DNA of 64,000 bases from Dendrophyllia cribrosa (lineage: Eukaryota > Cnidaria > Anthozoa > Scleractinia > Dendrophylliidae), in assembly GCA_024195265.1 (NCBI GenBank), contig JAJLRJ010000007.1, forward strand, positions 25,045,434 through 25,109,433, read 5' to 3'. The notes beneath the pieces are model-generated. The model was given only the letters and a program-made list of their open reading frames with translations. It was not told the DNA's origin and made no database searches. A program made the position numbers and the translations under genes. Shown in pieces: positions 1 through 10,876 of the stretch (positions within the stretch are counted from its first letter, which is position 1; each line of letters begins with the position of its first letter).

Positions 1-1897
1 AGGTTGTGGAAGCCACATTCTCCACCCTCCCATTGATGGATGTTCTGGCTGTGTTTTTCTCCCAGGGCTCGCATTCTTCTGGCATATTCTTCAGGTGTCG
101 AGCACTGTTGCAAGCAGCAGAAGTGGTTTATACGAGCGGATTTAATAAATGTTTCTGAAAGACACCCACATGTCTGGCTATGACGTTTGCATTCGCATTT
201 TGCACTTTCAACTGCAGGGAACTTGGCTTTGTGATTTGCTATCTGTTGTGCCGCGAAGACTTTTTGTTTTGACATGTCCTTTAGATTGTTGGCATGTGCT
301 CGTCCCACATGGCCACCACACTTGAAAACTTTGCCTGGCCCAAAGGCATTCTCAACCGACTTAGATGAACTGGAATCCCCATCCTGCCACACTACCTCTA
401 TCTTGCATCCCTCTTTCTTTGCCCGGTTATAACAATCATCGGCTAGTCTACCTTCCATTGATTTCGAAGTCCCTTGATACAATTCCTCCTCTATCACGTC
501 ATCGCCGCCCTTCATGCATTTATGCCCATACCACAGAAGGCCACCAGAAATGTAATTTTTGACAACAAAAGAGCCATTTTTACTAAAATGACCACGTGTG
601 TGCCACACACCATCAGACGTAACAACAGCTCTCTTCCAACTGCCAAGGTCATCACTTCTCATGCTTTTCATTTCTTCTTTGGCATCGTTGCACATTTCGT
701 CAAGAATGTCAGTTATGTGGGGATAAATAAGCTTTATGACCTCATAGTACCGATTTTTTGAAATGACGCTTATCCCCAGGAACTCTTGAAGGCTTCTAGA
801 AAACTTAGCAAATCCATGCCCAGATATTACGAAAGCAACTGCAAGAGCCAAGCCAACAACTGTCCGTTTAGATCCTTCCACCATAGCTGATGCTTGAAAG
901 GAAATATTCCTGAAGATGCAGCTGTTGCAGCTAAAGGTCACATTCATTGACCCGCCTAATCCAGTCTGTTCAACCTTCGTAGGCACCAAGATACCTAGAG
1001 AATAAAAATATAAAGTAAGCAATAATAACAAGCTATGGTTCATGCACACACCACCAGGAAATTATAACAGTAAATTCTAGTTGACTATTTTGATGGATAT
1101 AATGTCTTTCATAAATCAAAATCCATTCCTTTGAGCAGCTTTGTGATAATCAAAAATTAAACTACAGGGAACACGTTCTGTATAAATTTATATGCCAAGT
1201 TCCAAAATTATATAACATTCATATAACATATAAATACACCCTCTCATCGTGGCTAATGCAAATAATAAATATATATTTCCGTAGTGAGCAACGGTGAAGA
1301 TTTGAAAATGTTTCTTTCTTTTGTTGGAATATTATGAAATTCCGTAAATTAAAACACCTTTGTGTTGTGAGTGCACGTGAAAAGCGAACTTTATCCCCCG
1401 TTTCATGCACGAGAACGAAAGAAAGGTGAGAAAAACTTACCATTGCAATCCTGTGTTGAGCACTTTGAAGTTTTGTTGATGTCGTCAATTAGCTTCTCAA
1501 ATTGGGAAGATTGGCAAACAAACAGACGATGTTCAATCTGCTGTCCAGATTTGACTTTGCTTACACTTTTCTTCGGACTGCCTTCGAAATCTGACTGTGA
1601 TTCTTGTGATTCAGAATCTTCGGAAGCTTCATTCAAACAAAGATTCAATCCTCTTTCCTTGATCACTGCCTTCGCACTTCTTTGGCTACGGTATCGTGAC
1701 TTCCCCGGTGAAATCAAATGCAAAGAAGTTTTAGACGACGAAGGAACCTCTTCCGTTCTCCAATTTGCCGGCAGCTCAAAATCTAATCTTCCAGCAACAC
1801 CTAAACCTCTCTTCTTTGCACCACTCTTTCCTTTCTCCTGTTGCATTTTTCGTTTTTCTGAAGATGAAAGTTTCTTCTTCTTCGGTCTCGACGCCAT
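1..1897 (-). CDS. Mutator-like transposase-domain protein, partial, two exons (1441..1897 and 1..994)
   Basis: Exon 1 starts at an ATG at 1897 with A at -3. It encodes a basic N-terminus with a KKKK run, then a Ser/Glu-rich linker, and ends at a GTAAGT donor at 1440. Exon 2 begins after a TTCTCTAG acceptor at 995-996. The join is in phase: exon 1 is 457 nt, and the split codon makes Gly in DCN-GILVPTKVE. Exon 2 is open to the window edge. It holds the Mutator-like transposase pattern seen in many invertebrate genes: VVTSDGVWHTRGHFSK (about residue 250), then a second acidic site WQDGDSSSSKS, then CGGHVGRAHA and a Cys-rich CECKRHSQTCGC segment. The two D sites are candidate catalytic acids of a DDE/D RNase H-like fold. 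The C-terminus lies beyond base 1. It could be a live element gene or a domesticated one; no terminal repeats are visible because the element extends outside. Confidence 0.72.
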
Positions 1898-2790
1898 ATT
1901 TGCGATGAGTGCGTGTGACTCGCAAGAACGTGCACAATAGAAACCGGAAATGGAAAACACCTAACAACGTATAAACGAACAAAACATATTTTAGGGGGGG
2001 TGGGTTAAAATGTGTAACATTTGCTAGATTCCAGTCTTTTTGGGTCATTTCCTCTCTCAAAATGGTTCCAGCCGACAGAGCACGCAAATTTCGACCAAAT
2101 TACGACTTTTTTGTTCTGCGAGAGGCCAATTTTCAAAAGAAATAATGTTTTGGACTATGCACAGCATCGGTTTAACCTGTTTTTCTCCAAAACCTTTTAG
2201 AATTTTCTCTTGAAACTTGGGTATATGCGTTGTTGTCGTATGACACAGAAATCTGTGCTTGGCACATATTGTTGAGTGAGTATTTTCCAAGTTGTGAGTT
2301 AAATATTAACAGGTTTAAACAAAGTGAAATAAAAACAGAGGAAATCAGTGGATTGTCTGTGGCAAGCACAGAACTGTTCCTCTTTGTTATCTGAACAATA
2401 TTCCACCGAAAAATATAGCTTTGGCATAATAGGAGGACCATAAAAACTGAAAACGTATCTTTTGACACCCCAGGGGTTCTTCCAATATTTCAATTAATAT
2501 TTAACTTGAACATTTTTTTTACAAAATATATATTCTTCAAGGAATAAACTACAACATGTGTTATTGCAGTATCATTTTATTAAATACTTTGTAATATCTT
2601 GCTTCCCAAAAAACATGAAAATTTACCAGTGCAAGTACCTTAATTCAGTTCTACACTGCTAAATTAGGTAAGACCTGGGAAGTCCTTCAGTGACCATGGT
2701 CAGCTCATGACAGAAGGAAGCGCCAACACAAAATTTGTCGAGCAGGTAAAGGATTGCTTTGATTTGTTTTTGGTCTTCAGAAAGGTTGCT
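1898..2790. other. No gene recognised
   Basis: Upstream flank of the Mutator-like gene followed by AT-rich sequence. Several short minus-strand reading frames overlap here, but none shows a motif, splice-site-supported extension or coding-like composition that I can support. The presumed promoter of the 1897 ATG lies at its left end, but no core element is convincing. Confidence 0.4.
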
Positions 2791-2793
2791 ATC

Positions 2794-3322
2794 CTACTCT
2801 TGAGGCTCTTTCAAATCAGCGGGTAACTGTAATCTCATGTCTGAGGTGTCCTTAACACCTGTGTCACTCTCTCTGATGAAAATAGTTTCAATATTTAAAC
2901 CAAAAGATTTACTGAACCAGGGGGCAATTTCAGCTCTTGTCCAAAAAAATTTCAATGTCCTTGTTTTGATTTGGCTGGCTGAGAGAGGTTTCCCTTTGTA
3001 TTCTTCCAGCACACCATTTAGCTTCTCAAGGTTGGCAACATAGTTTTCAAGTTCACTATGTGTTTTTTTGCAGTTGACTAATAACTCTATCCTTCTTATC
3101 GATAATCTGGGTCATTTCATTGTACAAGTCTTCCTTTACTTTCTGAAAGTTCTTGTACTTTTTCCATTTTTCAATTTCAGTCTCCAGTTTTTTCACTTGG
3201 CTTTCCATCGACTGCCATGATTTTACTTGATCATCAAAAACATGGAATTTTTTAACCTTATTTTCCAGTTCCTGCCTTGCTGCCTTTTGTTTCCTTAAAG
3301 AGGTTTGCCACTGAACCAGCAT
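2794..3322 (-). pseudogene. Coiled-coil gene fragment with a poly-A frameshift
   Basis: The first segment (3322 to about 3060) is a heptad-rich coiled coil with KKLETEIEKWKKY and ending ISQLQ. It hits a stop just after a run of A residues. Reading one base over gives KTHSELENYVANLEKL, which continues the coiled coil directly into a second open segment ending at 2794. That segment carries the patches SQIKTRTLKFFWTRAEIAPW and SKSFGLNIETIF. The continuity across the A-run makes a one-base indel (mutation or assembly error) the simplest explanation. I do not recognise the family. It lies just downstream, on the same strand, of the Ulp1-like relic, so the two may be one broken gene. Confidence 0.5.
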
Positions 3323-3859
3323 GTGTCGCTAAATTCTTGTTCATTTCATGCCTCTTGGCCTTGTCATCAGTAAAACTAAGCACATGACCCTTGACTGCTG
3401 CCCCCAACAAAAATGTATAATCCACTAGTTGTCAGGGTTCTCTGACAAAGTTCTGTGCCACTCCAACAACAAGGGATAAGGTATTGCCAAGGCAAATATT
3501 GGTTTTCATTCTAAAACCTTAGATTAATAGCGGAGTTCTGGTTCACAGAGCTTAATCTTATTAGTATATTTGCGTGTACATTACAGATTTTTAAATTGAC
3601 CGAGGAATTGAGTTTTCTAGCCACTTGTAAATGGACGCATAACCTCGGTGCTTCGGTGAACAACCTCTTCAAATTACACCAGTTTGCAGAGGAACTTTTC
3701 AATGTGCTGGGAACTGCAAGTCATGGTTTTGGGACGTCATTTTTCAGCTTCAAACGGCCTTCGAATAGAATCTGGAGAATCTAATCCGATTTATAGACCT
3801 TGAACACTAAATATAGGGTACTGTTTTGCGCTATTCTGCCACAGCACCTTGGCACTAAT
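3323..3859. other. Spacer between coiled-coil and Ulp1-like segments
   Basis: Short frames on both strands without recognisable motifs. If the flanking minus-strand segments are one gene, this is probably intron or decayed coding sequence. Confidence 0.3.
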
Positions 3860-4797
3860 TTATAGAAGTATGGCAGAAGTGAATCGTGTTGGAAACCTGC
3901 TACTTGCTTTGAATTTGGAAGCTACACTACATGGACTTGTAGAGAAAAGTGATCTGGCATAAAGGCAGGTGTATAAGCCACAGTCAGAGATGTTTGACTG
4001 TTGTGGAAGGTCATCACTGTCATCTAGTTCAACCAGGAATGAAGTCATCTTAAAGAGAGCCTTTTGAACAGTCGGTTTGAGAAAATCCCCAGCCATGCTA
4101 TCAAGAGACAGGACTTGCTTTTGCTTGGGCCCTACTGCTAGACCAAACCAATGCTCACTCTGCTGTGAGTTGCAAGGAATGAATACAATGTCTTGAGACC
4201 ATAAAGGATCCTTTTCATTCCAGATTTCGTTTGCAGGCACAATGCCAACAGCCCTCTCGAACCTTTCCCACAAAATGGTTTTGAGTGTGCAGTTGTCATA
4301 AGATCAAGGTGCTCATCAATGACAAAGTTGTTAAGCCAGTTTTCCTCTTCCACTGAGCTTTCACCCAACAAGGCTTTGATGTCAGAGTCCTAGATAATAC
4401 TGTGACCGTTAAAAGGAACAACACTGTTTGCAATGGCATCTGCCTTGTACTGTAGGTGGTAACGCAACATGAATGGCTTTGAGATGTCAAAAAGAAGTTG
4501 AATATCTGTTGGCACGCAACGTTGTACTGGTACAGCTGTACCCAAGGAAGGGATGTCTTTGTCATTTTCTTCATTGTCATCAGCTTCACTTTCTTTATCT
4601 GTGACATTGTCATAGCCATCGTAGGTCTTGTTATCATTGGTATCATCATCTCCAGTGAGACTTTCTGTCATGTGGTCGATTTCATCGTCAAAGACTTGAT
4701 CAATGTCACTTCTTTCAAGTTCACTTTGCTCACTGCTTGTAACACAATCCTCGTCATCTGATTCAGAATCTTTGCTCTGCTCTGAAGAAGCTAACAC
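3860..4797 (-). pseudogene. Ulp1/SENP-type (C48) cysteine protease relic
   Basis: Starts with an acidic Ser/Asp/Glu-rich region (4797 to about 4500). An in-frame TAG stop follows at 4390-4392, then the frame continues DSDIKALLGES and WLNNFVIDEHLDLM, the N-terminal substrate-binding block typical of Ulp1 peptidases. Near 4275 the frame must shift by one base to reach ILWERFERAV. After that comes the catalytic core: His in SEHWFGLAV, Asp in LSLDSMAGDF, Gln in LPQQSN and Cys in SDCGLYTCLYA. All four key residues of a deSUMOylase-like fold are therefore present, but the frame is broken twice. Ulp1-type proteases are common in DNA-transposon and Helitron-associated genes, so the domain may come from an element. 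Frameshifts could in principle be unrecognised introns, but no good splice pair fits. Confidence 0.65.
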
Positions 4798-5223
4798 AAC
4801 TTATTTTCCACCTGTTGTAGCTCAATTTTCTTTGTTCTTTTCAGGGGAATATATCACATAGCCCCGTTCATTACAGTGTCTGAAAAGCTGGGTGCGGCTT
4901 TGATTGCAACAGGGGATAGGCGGGGCTGATAACAATAACAAAACAAAGGATTATATATTCCCCTCGTCATATTCTCCTTGTAATAGAATAACACAAATAG
5001 GAAGACAAAATAGGTCTTAACAAGAAAAACACAAGCATCAGTCAATATTTTTTGTTTACAAAAAAAGACAACTTCATCAATCTCATTCCAACATAATTAA
5101 CTTGCCGGGTCACGACTCCAAAGCGAAATGTTGATAACATTCGATAGTATCGTACCTCAATTTAGGTTTTGGGTCTTCAGTAGTGTATGATGCCTCAGTT
5201 TATGCTTGAACCTGAATAATAAT

Positions 5224-5628
5224 TTATAAAATGTATCGCATTGTGAGTTCATGGAGGACAGATTCCTTTTCTTCATCTGCAATAGCAGACCATATGTAAC
5301 AAGCATTTATTCCCTTTGATCTTAACTTGTTTACTTGGTCACTCAATAGTGCTAATAAGGGGATTATGACAATTGTTACACCAGGTAATGTCAGTGCAGG
5401 GATTGCATAGCAGATAGTTTTTCCAGACTCAGTAGGTAATAGTACAAAGGAGTCATTGCCATTGATAATGGATTGTATAGCTTCCCTCTGTTTTGGACGA
5501 AATTCAGACAAACCAAAAATTGTTCTAAGAGCATACAGTGGTGGATCATAAGCATCTCCATCCAAATTAACATGCAAATAATTGGGGATGGTCTCTTGTA
5601 ATGGGGTGCTTGTGTCTGGAACATATTT
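5224..5628 (-). pseudogene. RecQ-like helicase N-terminal fragment
   Basis: After a candidate acceptor (TGATTTTACAG, ending at 5629) the frame reads to 5224. Motif 0 is LSEFRPKQREAI and the Walker A region is LLPTESGKT. RecQ proteins normally have TGGGKS there, so two of the Gly are lost. A motif Ia-like stretch VIIPLLALLSDQV follows. The frame then stops before the DEAH box, with no splice donor, so only the first third of helicase domain 1 is left. A RecQ-type fold is known from family motifs; truncation and likely inactivity are inferred. Confidence 0.6.
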
Positions 5629-5907
5629 CTGTAAAATCATGTAAATACATTCAACAAACATAGTAAGGAAATTGCCGGATAATTACTATTTATGGTTAAC
5701 CTTCAGCTGTTAATACAAGACATTAGTTATGGTATATAGAAATTTTCTCAGTGTTTTTCAATAACAAGTGAAACAAAGTATATTATTTTCATGGTCAAAG
5801 GAGGATAAAAGAACAAAAGATTAAGCTGTTTATCACTCAAAATATCAATAGGTAGTACCTACTGCAATCGCCTATTTTACACTTACAATAAGAAACATTG
5901 TCAGTAT

Positions 5908-6502
5908 TTGTTACACTCACTTCTGCTTTCATTCAAAGAAGAAGGCTCTTCAAAGAGACTGCTCGACGAGGAAGTCATTGACAACCTTCAATATTTCCTA
6001 ATGTCCATGGAAGATGATAACATATCTGGGTATTCAGAAGCTATGGCATGGAGGGATTTTAAGGAAGCAGACAGTCATGAAGAATTGTCAGCAGAGAGTT
6101 TTCATTCTATAGAAATCGCACCAGCTGGTGTACTTGGGTGGCTGACAGGCCAAACACATCGTCCCTTGAATGGAGAGCTCTTGGCTGTCACTGCTCTATT
6201 TGATCACAACTGCTGAAAGAAATCGTCACCACACTATCTGCTTTCCTCGTGTAGCGGCTTGCAGTAGGAAAATAACTTTTCCAGTCAGGCATATGACTGA
6301 CCCAGAGCAGTTTAAAAATGTATTCCTGCTTGCCTTGTGCAAAGGAAACCAACAAAATCTTCCTTTAAATACAAAATGTGACCCCGATGATCTGATGCTG
6401 TCCCTTTTTGGTATGTCACATAATGCCACACATCCAGATTGCAATTTACATAAAAGGAAAGTAATGAAGTGCTTTTCAGTGCAGACAAAACAGCAGTTGT
6501 AA
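5908..6502 (+). pseudogene. HECT-like C-terminal fragment
   Basis: Two overlapping frames make one continuous protein if a one-base shift is placed near 6210. The first ends in GVLGWLTGQTHRPLNGE and LFDHNC; the second resumes ERNRHHTICFPRVAACSRK, then TFPVRHMTDPEQFKNVFLLA. The order TG / P..G / F..H / CFPRV.AC / ITFP / F....A resembles the C-lobe of HECT-type ubiquitin ligases, including the Cys-containing block, in divergent invertebrate copies. The assignment rests on pattern only. No N-terminal part or splice-supported extension was found. The opposite strand of the second half is also fairly open. Confidence 0.35.
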
Positions 6503-6688
6503 ATTGCCTGCTAGCTTCTTGAAGCTGCCTTTCATCTGGTCTTGGTGGGTTTTCATAGCCTTTGTAGGATTTAAATGAGATAAAAGGTTAGCAATTGTTT
6601 TTGATATACATTGTTATCAATTAAAACTGACTACATTTAAAACATTGTGTGTATTCAAATTATTTTGAACAATTGGTTTGCACAATTG

Positions 6689-6973
6689 GTAACAGCATAG
6701 TTAATAGAACAAACTGGTTATGAAGCTCAACAAATTTTAAAAAAGAGTGTACAAAGCTGCTTTGTTTTATGTTGAATGAACCGTGACCCTGCACATTGTT
6801 TTGTTTAACGTGTGAGCCCAAATGTTTCTACTGGTCAGTTGCTCATATGCATTTCAATGCCTTTTGTGTTTTGTGCAGGGTCAAGGCAAACGAACAAAAG
6901 AAATGGAGAACAAAAACATATAACAAAGGACTGACTGAGTTTCATAACCAGTTTGTTCTATTAACTATGGTAA
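6689..6973. mobile_element. Short inverted-repeat element (MITE-like)
   Basis: The left arm at 6689-6732 (GGTAACAGCATAGTTAATAG then AACAAACTGGTTATGAAGCT) is matched in reverse complement by 6936-6973 (AGTTTCATAACCAG to ATGGTAAC) with a few mismatches. A second, inner partial inverted repeat involves GTGACCCTGCAC and GTGCAGGGTCA. No coding capacity. Superfamily unknown. Confidence 0.5.
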
Positions 6974-7162
6974 CAGAAAGTTTGGTATAGTTGTACAGTC
7001 ATCCAAGGCAGAAGCACATGTATAACTCAGATAACTGAAATGCGACATGTTTCAGATGTGAAAGTTAGCCAACTTTTGAAATAGAAATACACACTTCCCA
7101 TCATGAGGCATGAAAACATGAAATGTGTATGCATACCGAAACAGGATGAGCATACTGCTTAC

Positions 7163-7473
7163 CTAATTAAATCCTCATACAAGTTTTCTGATGGCTCCCA
7201 TGTGCTCTCTTCAATGGGCCAGTTTTTCCACTTTATCAGATATTGGTAGTCCTGGTACAAAATTATGTTTCACACAAATTATTAAACCAGATTACATTGC
7301 AGGAAAATCACTCTACTCTAAGCCTAAAGTAAGGAAATTAAGCTAAAAAGTAAAAACAAGACCACAAATACACGCGGTACAACTACAATTCTCCACTGCG
7401 GAAAACAGATACTCACTCGACAAACCTTCCGTCTGCTGATTATCCTTTCCACCTTGTATAACTTCCTTTTTTT
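7163..7473 (-). CDS. Chromodomain split by an intron (exons about 7417..7473 and 7163..7251)
   Basis: The upstream exon reads KKKRKLYKVERIISRRKVCR and ends at a GTGAGT donor (7416). The downstream exon starts after a TTTGTACCAG acceptor and reads DYQYLIKWKNWPIEES, then TWEPSENLYEDLI, ending at a GTAAGC-type donor. Joined in phase they give a canonical chromodomain: VERI start strand, Y-LIKW-W aromatic-cage core, TWEP, and the C-terminal helix. Chromodomains bind methylated histone tails. In TE-rich invertebrate DNA they occur both in host chromatin proteins and in transposon proteins. The N-terminal exon is preceded in frame by TAG, which can serve as the splice acceptor. Downstream exons are not identified, so the rest of the protein is unknown. 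Confidence 0.65.
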
Positions 7474-7604
7474 CTTCTACTTGCACTTGGTGTACTATCG
7501 TACAAAACCAACAAAGAGAATGAATTCAACTGTCTGTAGTCCACGCTACCACACTTTCGACGGCTTCTGTCCGCAATCTTTCCTTGTGTTTTTCTTCATT
7601 TTTT

Positions 7605-7895
7605 GGTAATAAACGGCGGACAATAACGCGGGCTCAAATGTCTCCAATTTCTACCGATGTAGCATTTCCTGTGATACCCTTCTTTCGGACCATTTGTCTA
7701 ATGATCTTCCATCAACAGCCACATGGCATCCTTACGCATATTGCAGCTCTCTTCAAACGTACGCCAACTCTTTCCCGTAAATGGAGACAATTTTCCTTGG
7801 ACATTGCTTTTGACATGACGAAGGCATTTATTCCATTGAGGCCGAGTATTGGAACTGGATGAACGTTTCCTTTTAAGACGATTCATTTGAGTCAT
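7605..7895 (-). pseudogene. N-terminal exon of an unassigned gene, with in-frame stop
   Basis: ATG at 7895 opens a basic frame (MTQMNRLKRKRSSSSN) with SPFTGKSWRTFEESCNMRKD. A TAG interrupts after MEDH, and the same frame resumes TNGPKEGYHRKCY. The pairing of a T..SW..F.E...R block with G.HRKCY resembles N-terminal exons of several uncharacterised cnidarian genes. I cannot name a domain. The stop most simply reflects a CAG-to-TAG change. Confidence 0.35.
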
Positions 7896-8685
7896 AACCT
7901 AATTGTTTCTCTACTAAATATTTCATTCCAGGTTCATAAACCTGTTGAAAGATGATAACGATTCTGAGGCATTTTCAAATGAACTAAAACTTGCTCTGGA
8001 ATCACTGTTCTTTTTATCTTACTTTTGATCTATGGTTCGTACTTACAGATAGTCTAAAGACGAAATTCGCGTTTTGAAACCACGATTCAATAAGATCTTA
8101 ATCTTAAATATAGATTATACTGAATATAGCTTAACTCTGAAGTTCGTATTTTGTCGTAAAAAGTAGAAATTTACGTAATTTTCTTACCTTGGTAATTCAT
8201 GATAGCCACCCATCCTACTGCAAAGTTTCATGGATAAATATCGGAATGGAACTAGAACTCGTAGGGAAGGATTAGTTTAAAAGAATTCTGTGTATTTTCA
8301 AATGAAATACAGTGAAAAAGTATTGTCATATTACATTTGAAAATTTTTAACATTTTGAATGTGTTATTATTAAAAAGGGGGTTATTAAATAGGAATTAAA
8401 TACAGTGACTAGAAAAGGGAAGGTAGTATAGTGACAATTTGATGAAAGGTTGAACGTTTGAAACAGTGAGTGTTGCTCAATAGTTGTGTTCCAGAAACAT
8501 CTTAATTTTATCATTTTTCGTCGCGATTCATCCCGGGATGGACAGTGATGAACTCGAAACTAATGCAACAGAAAAAAAATAGCCAGATACCAAGATGAAA
8601 TTATTCCGGAACGAAAGTCATCCTGGGACTACAACTCTCATGTGGTCGGCTGGGCCTGGTTGTTTAAGCGTGGTTAAGCTAACCC
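7896..8685. other. AT-rich spacer
   Basis: No supported gene, repeat or motif; short frames only. Confidence 0.4.
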
Positions 8686-9061
8686 TAGACTGCAAAACAG
8701 TCCGTATTTTTGCACGAGTCCTCTGAAAAAATGCACGACCGAAAAGATCTGGAGCAAGTGTGGATACGTGGAGTAAGACTGGGGAGGGATGCTAAAAATA
8801 CGGACTGTCCTGTTTCCATACAGCGAATTCGTTCCGTTCCTCAGAAATGGGGAATCCCATTGGTTAAAAAATGACGCTATCTGTCAACAAATGTCACCGC
8901 ATTTTATCGCACCACATCAAAATTATAACCGACGCCATATCAATTTCAGTTATTCGCAGCAAAATGGAAAATGTAAACTTAGACACACTTACTAGAGACA
9001 AATTGGGGATTATCAGCTTTTCGTACTGGCAAAGAAAACCCTTTCAATTTCAGCTGAACAG

Positions 9062-9265
9062 ACCACGATCATAGACAAATTCGGCTAACGCATTGTTGTA
9101 CCCAATTCAAACCTTTTGGGATTAGAACTCTTTGGTCGTCCTATTTCTATATCAATGAAGCATTGACATGGAAATTATATGGAAATGTCGTGAACAAAGA
9201 ATCTTATTCCCAGAAGGTTTGAATTGGGTACAACAATGCGTTAGCCGAATTGGTCTATCGTGACC
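9062..9265. repeat. Palindromic MITE-like insert, arms about 53 bp
   Basis: The arm at 9062-9115, containing TTCGGCTAACGCATTGTTGT, is matched by the reverse complement at 9213-9265 with few mismatches. A spacer of about 97 bp separates the arms. It has no coding content. Confidence 0.6.
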
Positions 9266-9399
9266 AGTCCCCTCAAAAGCATTATAGAAGAGCAGATTGC
9301 AACGAATGAAATTAACCTGTCTGTCTAGCTCTGGGTTTCCCTTTGTCGCCTTCATCGCAACCCGGATCTCAACTCGCGGTGGATACCAATGCGTTTTTT

Positions 9400-9825
9400 T
9401 TAATTTGCGAAGAATGAGGGGAATTGCTCATTCGCCTCCATCGTACTTCTTCGACCATCACGGCAAACTGTTGGGTTGTCTACAGGATGCACTGTGCCAC
9501 CAAATTTTTCTTTTAGAAGGCAAAACACAGCGGCACAGTTTTTTGTTTTCGTTGAACACGGCGAACAGACTTTCGAAGAAACAGTACTGGATTCCTCCAC
9601 ATGGATGGAGAGGTCAAGCTTCAATATCTCGGCCAACATTCTTCTTGTTTTTCCATTTCTTTGCGATTGGGGAAATATATTTTCTGAAGAAAGCCATCCA
9701 CTTTTAAAACTACCGAATTGGGTTTTAAAACAACAGCCACACAGCCGGCAAAAATCCGACACAGACAGCGGTTTAGGCTTTGATCCGCGTCCGCGGGTTG
9801 GCTTTTTGGGGGTAGTCTGACTCAT
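9400..9825 (-). CDS. Cys-rich zinc-finger ORF (ZAD-like) inside the inverted-repeat element
   Basis: ATG at 9825. The 141-residue frame has a basic N-terminus (KKPTRGRGSKPK), then FCRLCGCCF (CxxC pair) near residue 27 and VCSPCSTKTKN (second CxxC pair) near residue 85. Between them lies SSENIF and LAEILKLDL. The two widely spaced CxxC pairs around a helical block match the layout of ZAD-type zinc-coordinating domains. Several uncharacterised cnidarian proteins carry this layout; that link is from memory of the family, not a search. The frame ends FPSFFAN at 9400 with no obvious donor. It lies inside a TIR-bounded segment, so it may be captured cargo or the element's own DNA-binding protein. 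Confidence 0.5.
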   Translation of the reverse strand: MSQTTPKKPTRGRGSKPKPLSVSDFCRLCGCCFKTQFGSFKSGWLSSENIFPQSQRNGKTRRMLAEILKLDLSIHVEESSTVSSKVCSPCSTKTKNCAAVFCLLKEKFGGTVHPVDNPTVCRDGRRSTMEANEQFPSFFAN

Positions 9826-10172
9826 CAAGGTCTTACATTTTCCCGTACAACTTATTTTGTCGAAGCGAAAGAAGACTAGAGTTTTGCCACGTAGATCGAC
9901 TGTCGTGTGCTATACCCGCAAATTTCATATTTACGGTATTAAATTCTCTAGTTGGCGGAACTGCGAAAGAATTCTTGACAACTCGACGGAAGTAATCAGA
10001 CCCCCTAGTCGGAACGAATTCGTTGTATGGAAATAGGACAGTCGGTTTTTTCCTCGCCTCACGCGTCCTGCGGGTGCGCGAGGCTCGCGCGCGGATCGGC
10101 GCTTCGCGCCTCTTGCCTCTTGCTTCGAACCTCGCATGGCTTTAAGAGGAAAAAACCGACTGTTTTGCAGTG

Positions 10173-10876
10173 TAAGCTAACCCAGGGTTAGCATCAATTT
10201 TGATTGAAGTTAAATAATTAATCAATGGAGAGTTTTCCAAAATATTTTTGCCCTTTAGTTTCGTTTCTGACTTGTCTTTGCATGTAAGCTTTTGAAAACA
10301 CTACAAACAGGAGAAATGAAATCTTCGGTTAACTTTTAATCATGGGTTAGCGTTAACCGGATTTTGAACAATCGGACCCTGCTGAACAAAGCACTTTTGA
10401 GGTTTTATTATTTGTTAAATAATAAGGATGTTTTTTCATTCACGCAGGGGAAATTAAGTTTATAAGCTTAAAATTTTAGTAATGGGCCACAAGAAATTCC
10501 GAAAGGCTATAAAACGTGCTCAGAAACACTTACCGTGAAAAAGATCTGCATAAAACAAACGTCACTTCAACAAACGTAAAAATTTAATTGAAAAGTAAAT
10601 CATTCGGAATCCTCTCATATGTCGGTCAAGCAAAATGAAACAAAAAATGAAGTTGAAAAAGTCTGAGTTTTTTGTAGTTTTAACAACGTTCACCATGAAC
10701 ATTTCACTAACATTTTACCGAAACATCCTACATTATGTTTTAGCTAATTAAACAGTACCTTTTATTCGCAAAAAAAAATAAATCTTCACACTAAAAATTC
10801 TTAAAATCTAATTCCTTGAACCGGTTTCAAATTACAATTAAGCTTACTAAGCTTATAAAGTCCTTATTATCCAGTT
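10173..10876. other. Spacer, AT-rich
   Basis: No coding signal. The stretch around 10615-10740 (GTCGGTCAAGCAAAA and onward) is weakly similar to 12475-12620, suggesting an old duplicated repeat. Confidence 0.35.

Larger units (their letters stand above)
8686..10172. mobile_element. 1.49 kb inverted-repeat DNA element with compound ends
   Basis: The left end has ACTGCAAAACAGTC (8689-8702) and the right end its complement GACTGTTTTGCAGT (10158-10171). A second, inner inverted pair lies at about 8798-8842 and 10014-10055 (GCGAATTCGTTCCG against CGGAACGAATTCGT). At the right end the subterminal block CAGTCGGTTTTTTCCTC (10044-10060) is complementary to 10147-10163, so each terminus can fold. The 11 bp TAAGCTAACCC sits at 8675-8685 and again at 10173-10183, directly outside the right end and directly or within 2 bp outside the left end, as expected for a target-site duplication. 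An 11 bp duplication would fit Mutator-type elements, but the superfamily is not established. The interior holds a zinc-finger ORF and a 200 bp palindromic insert. Confidence 0.6.

Noticed and set aside
1371..1940. 189-codon plus-strand frame opposite the Mutator-like exon 1
   Set aside because: Antisense shadow; the minus strand has the ATG, donor and in-phase join to a recognisable domain.
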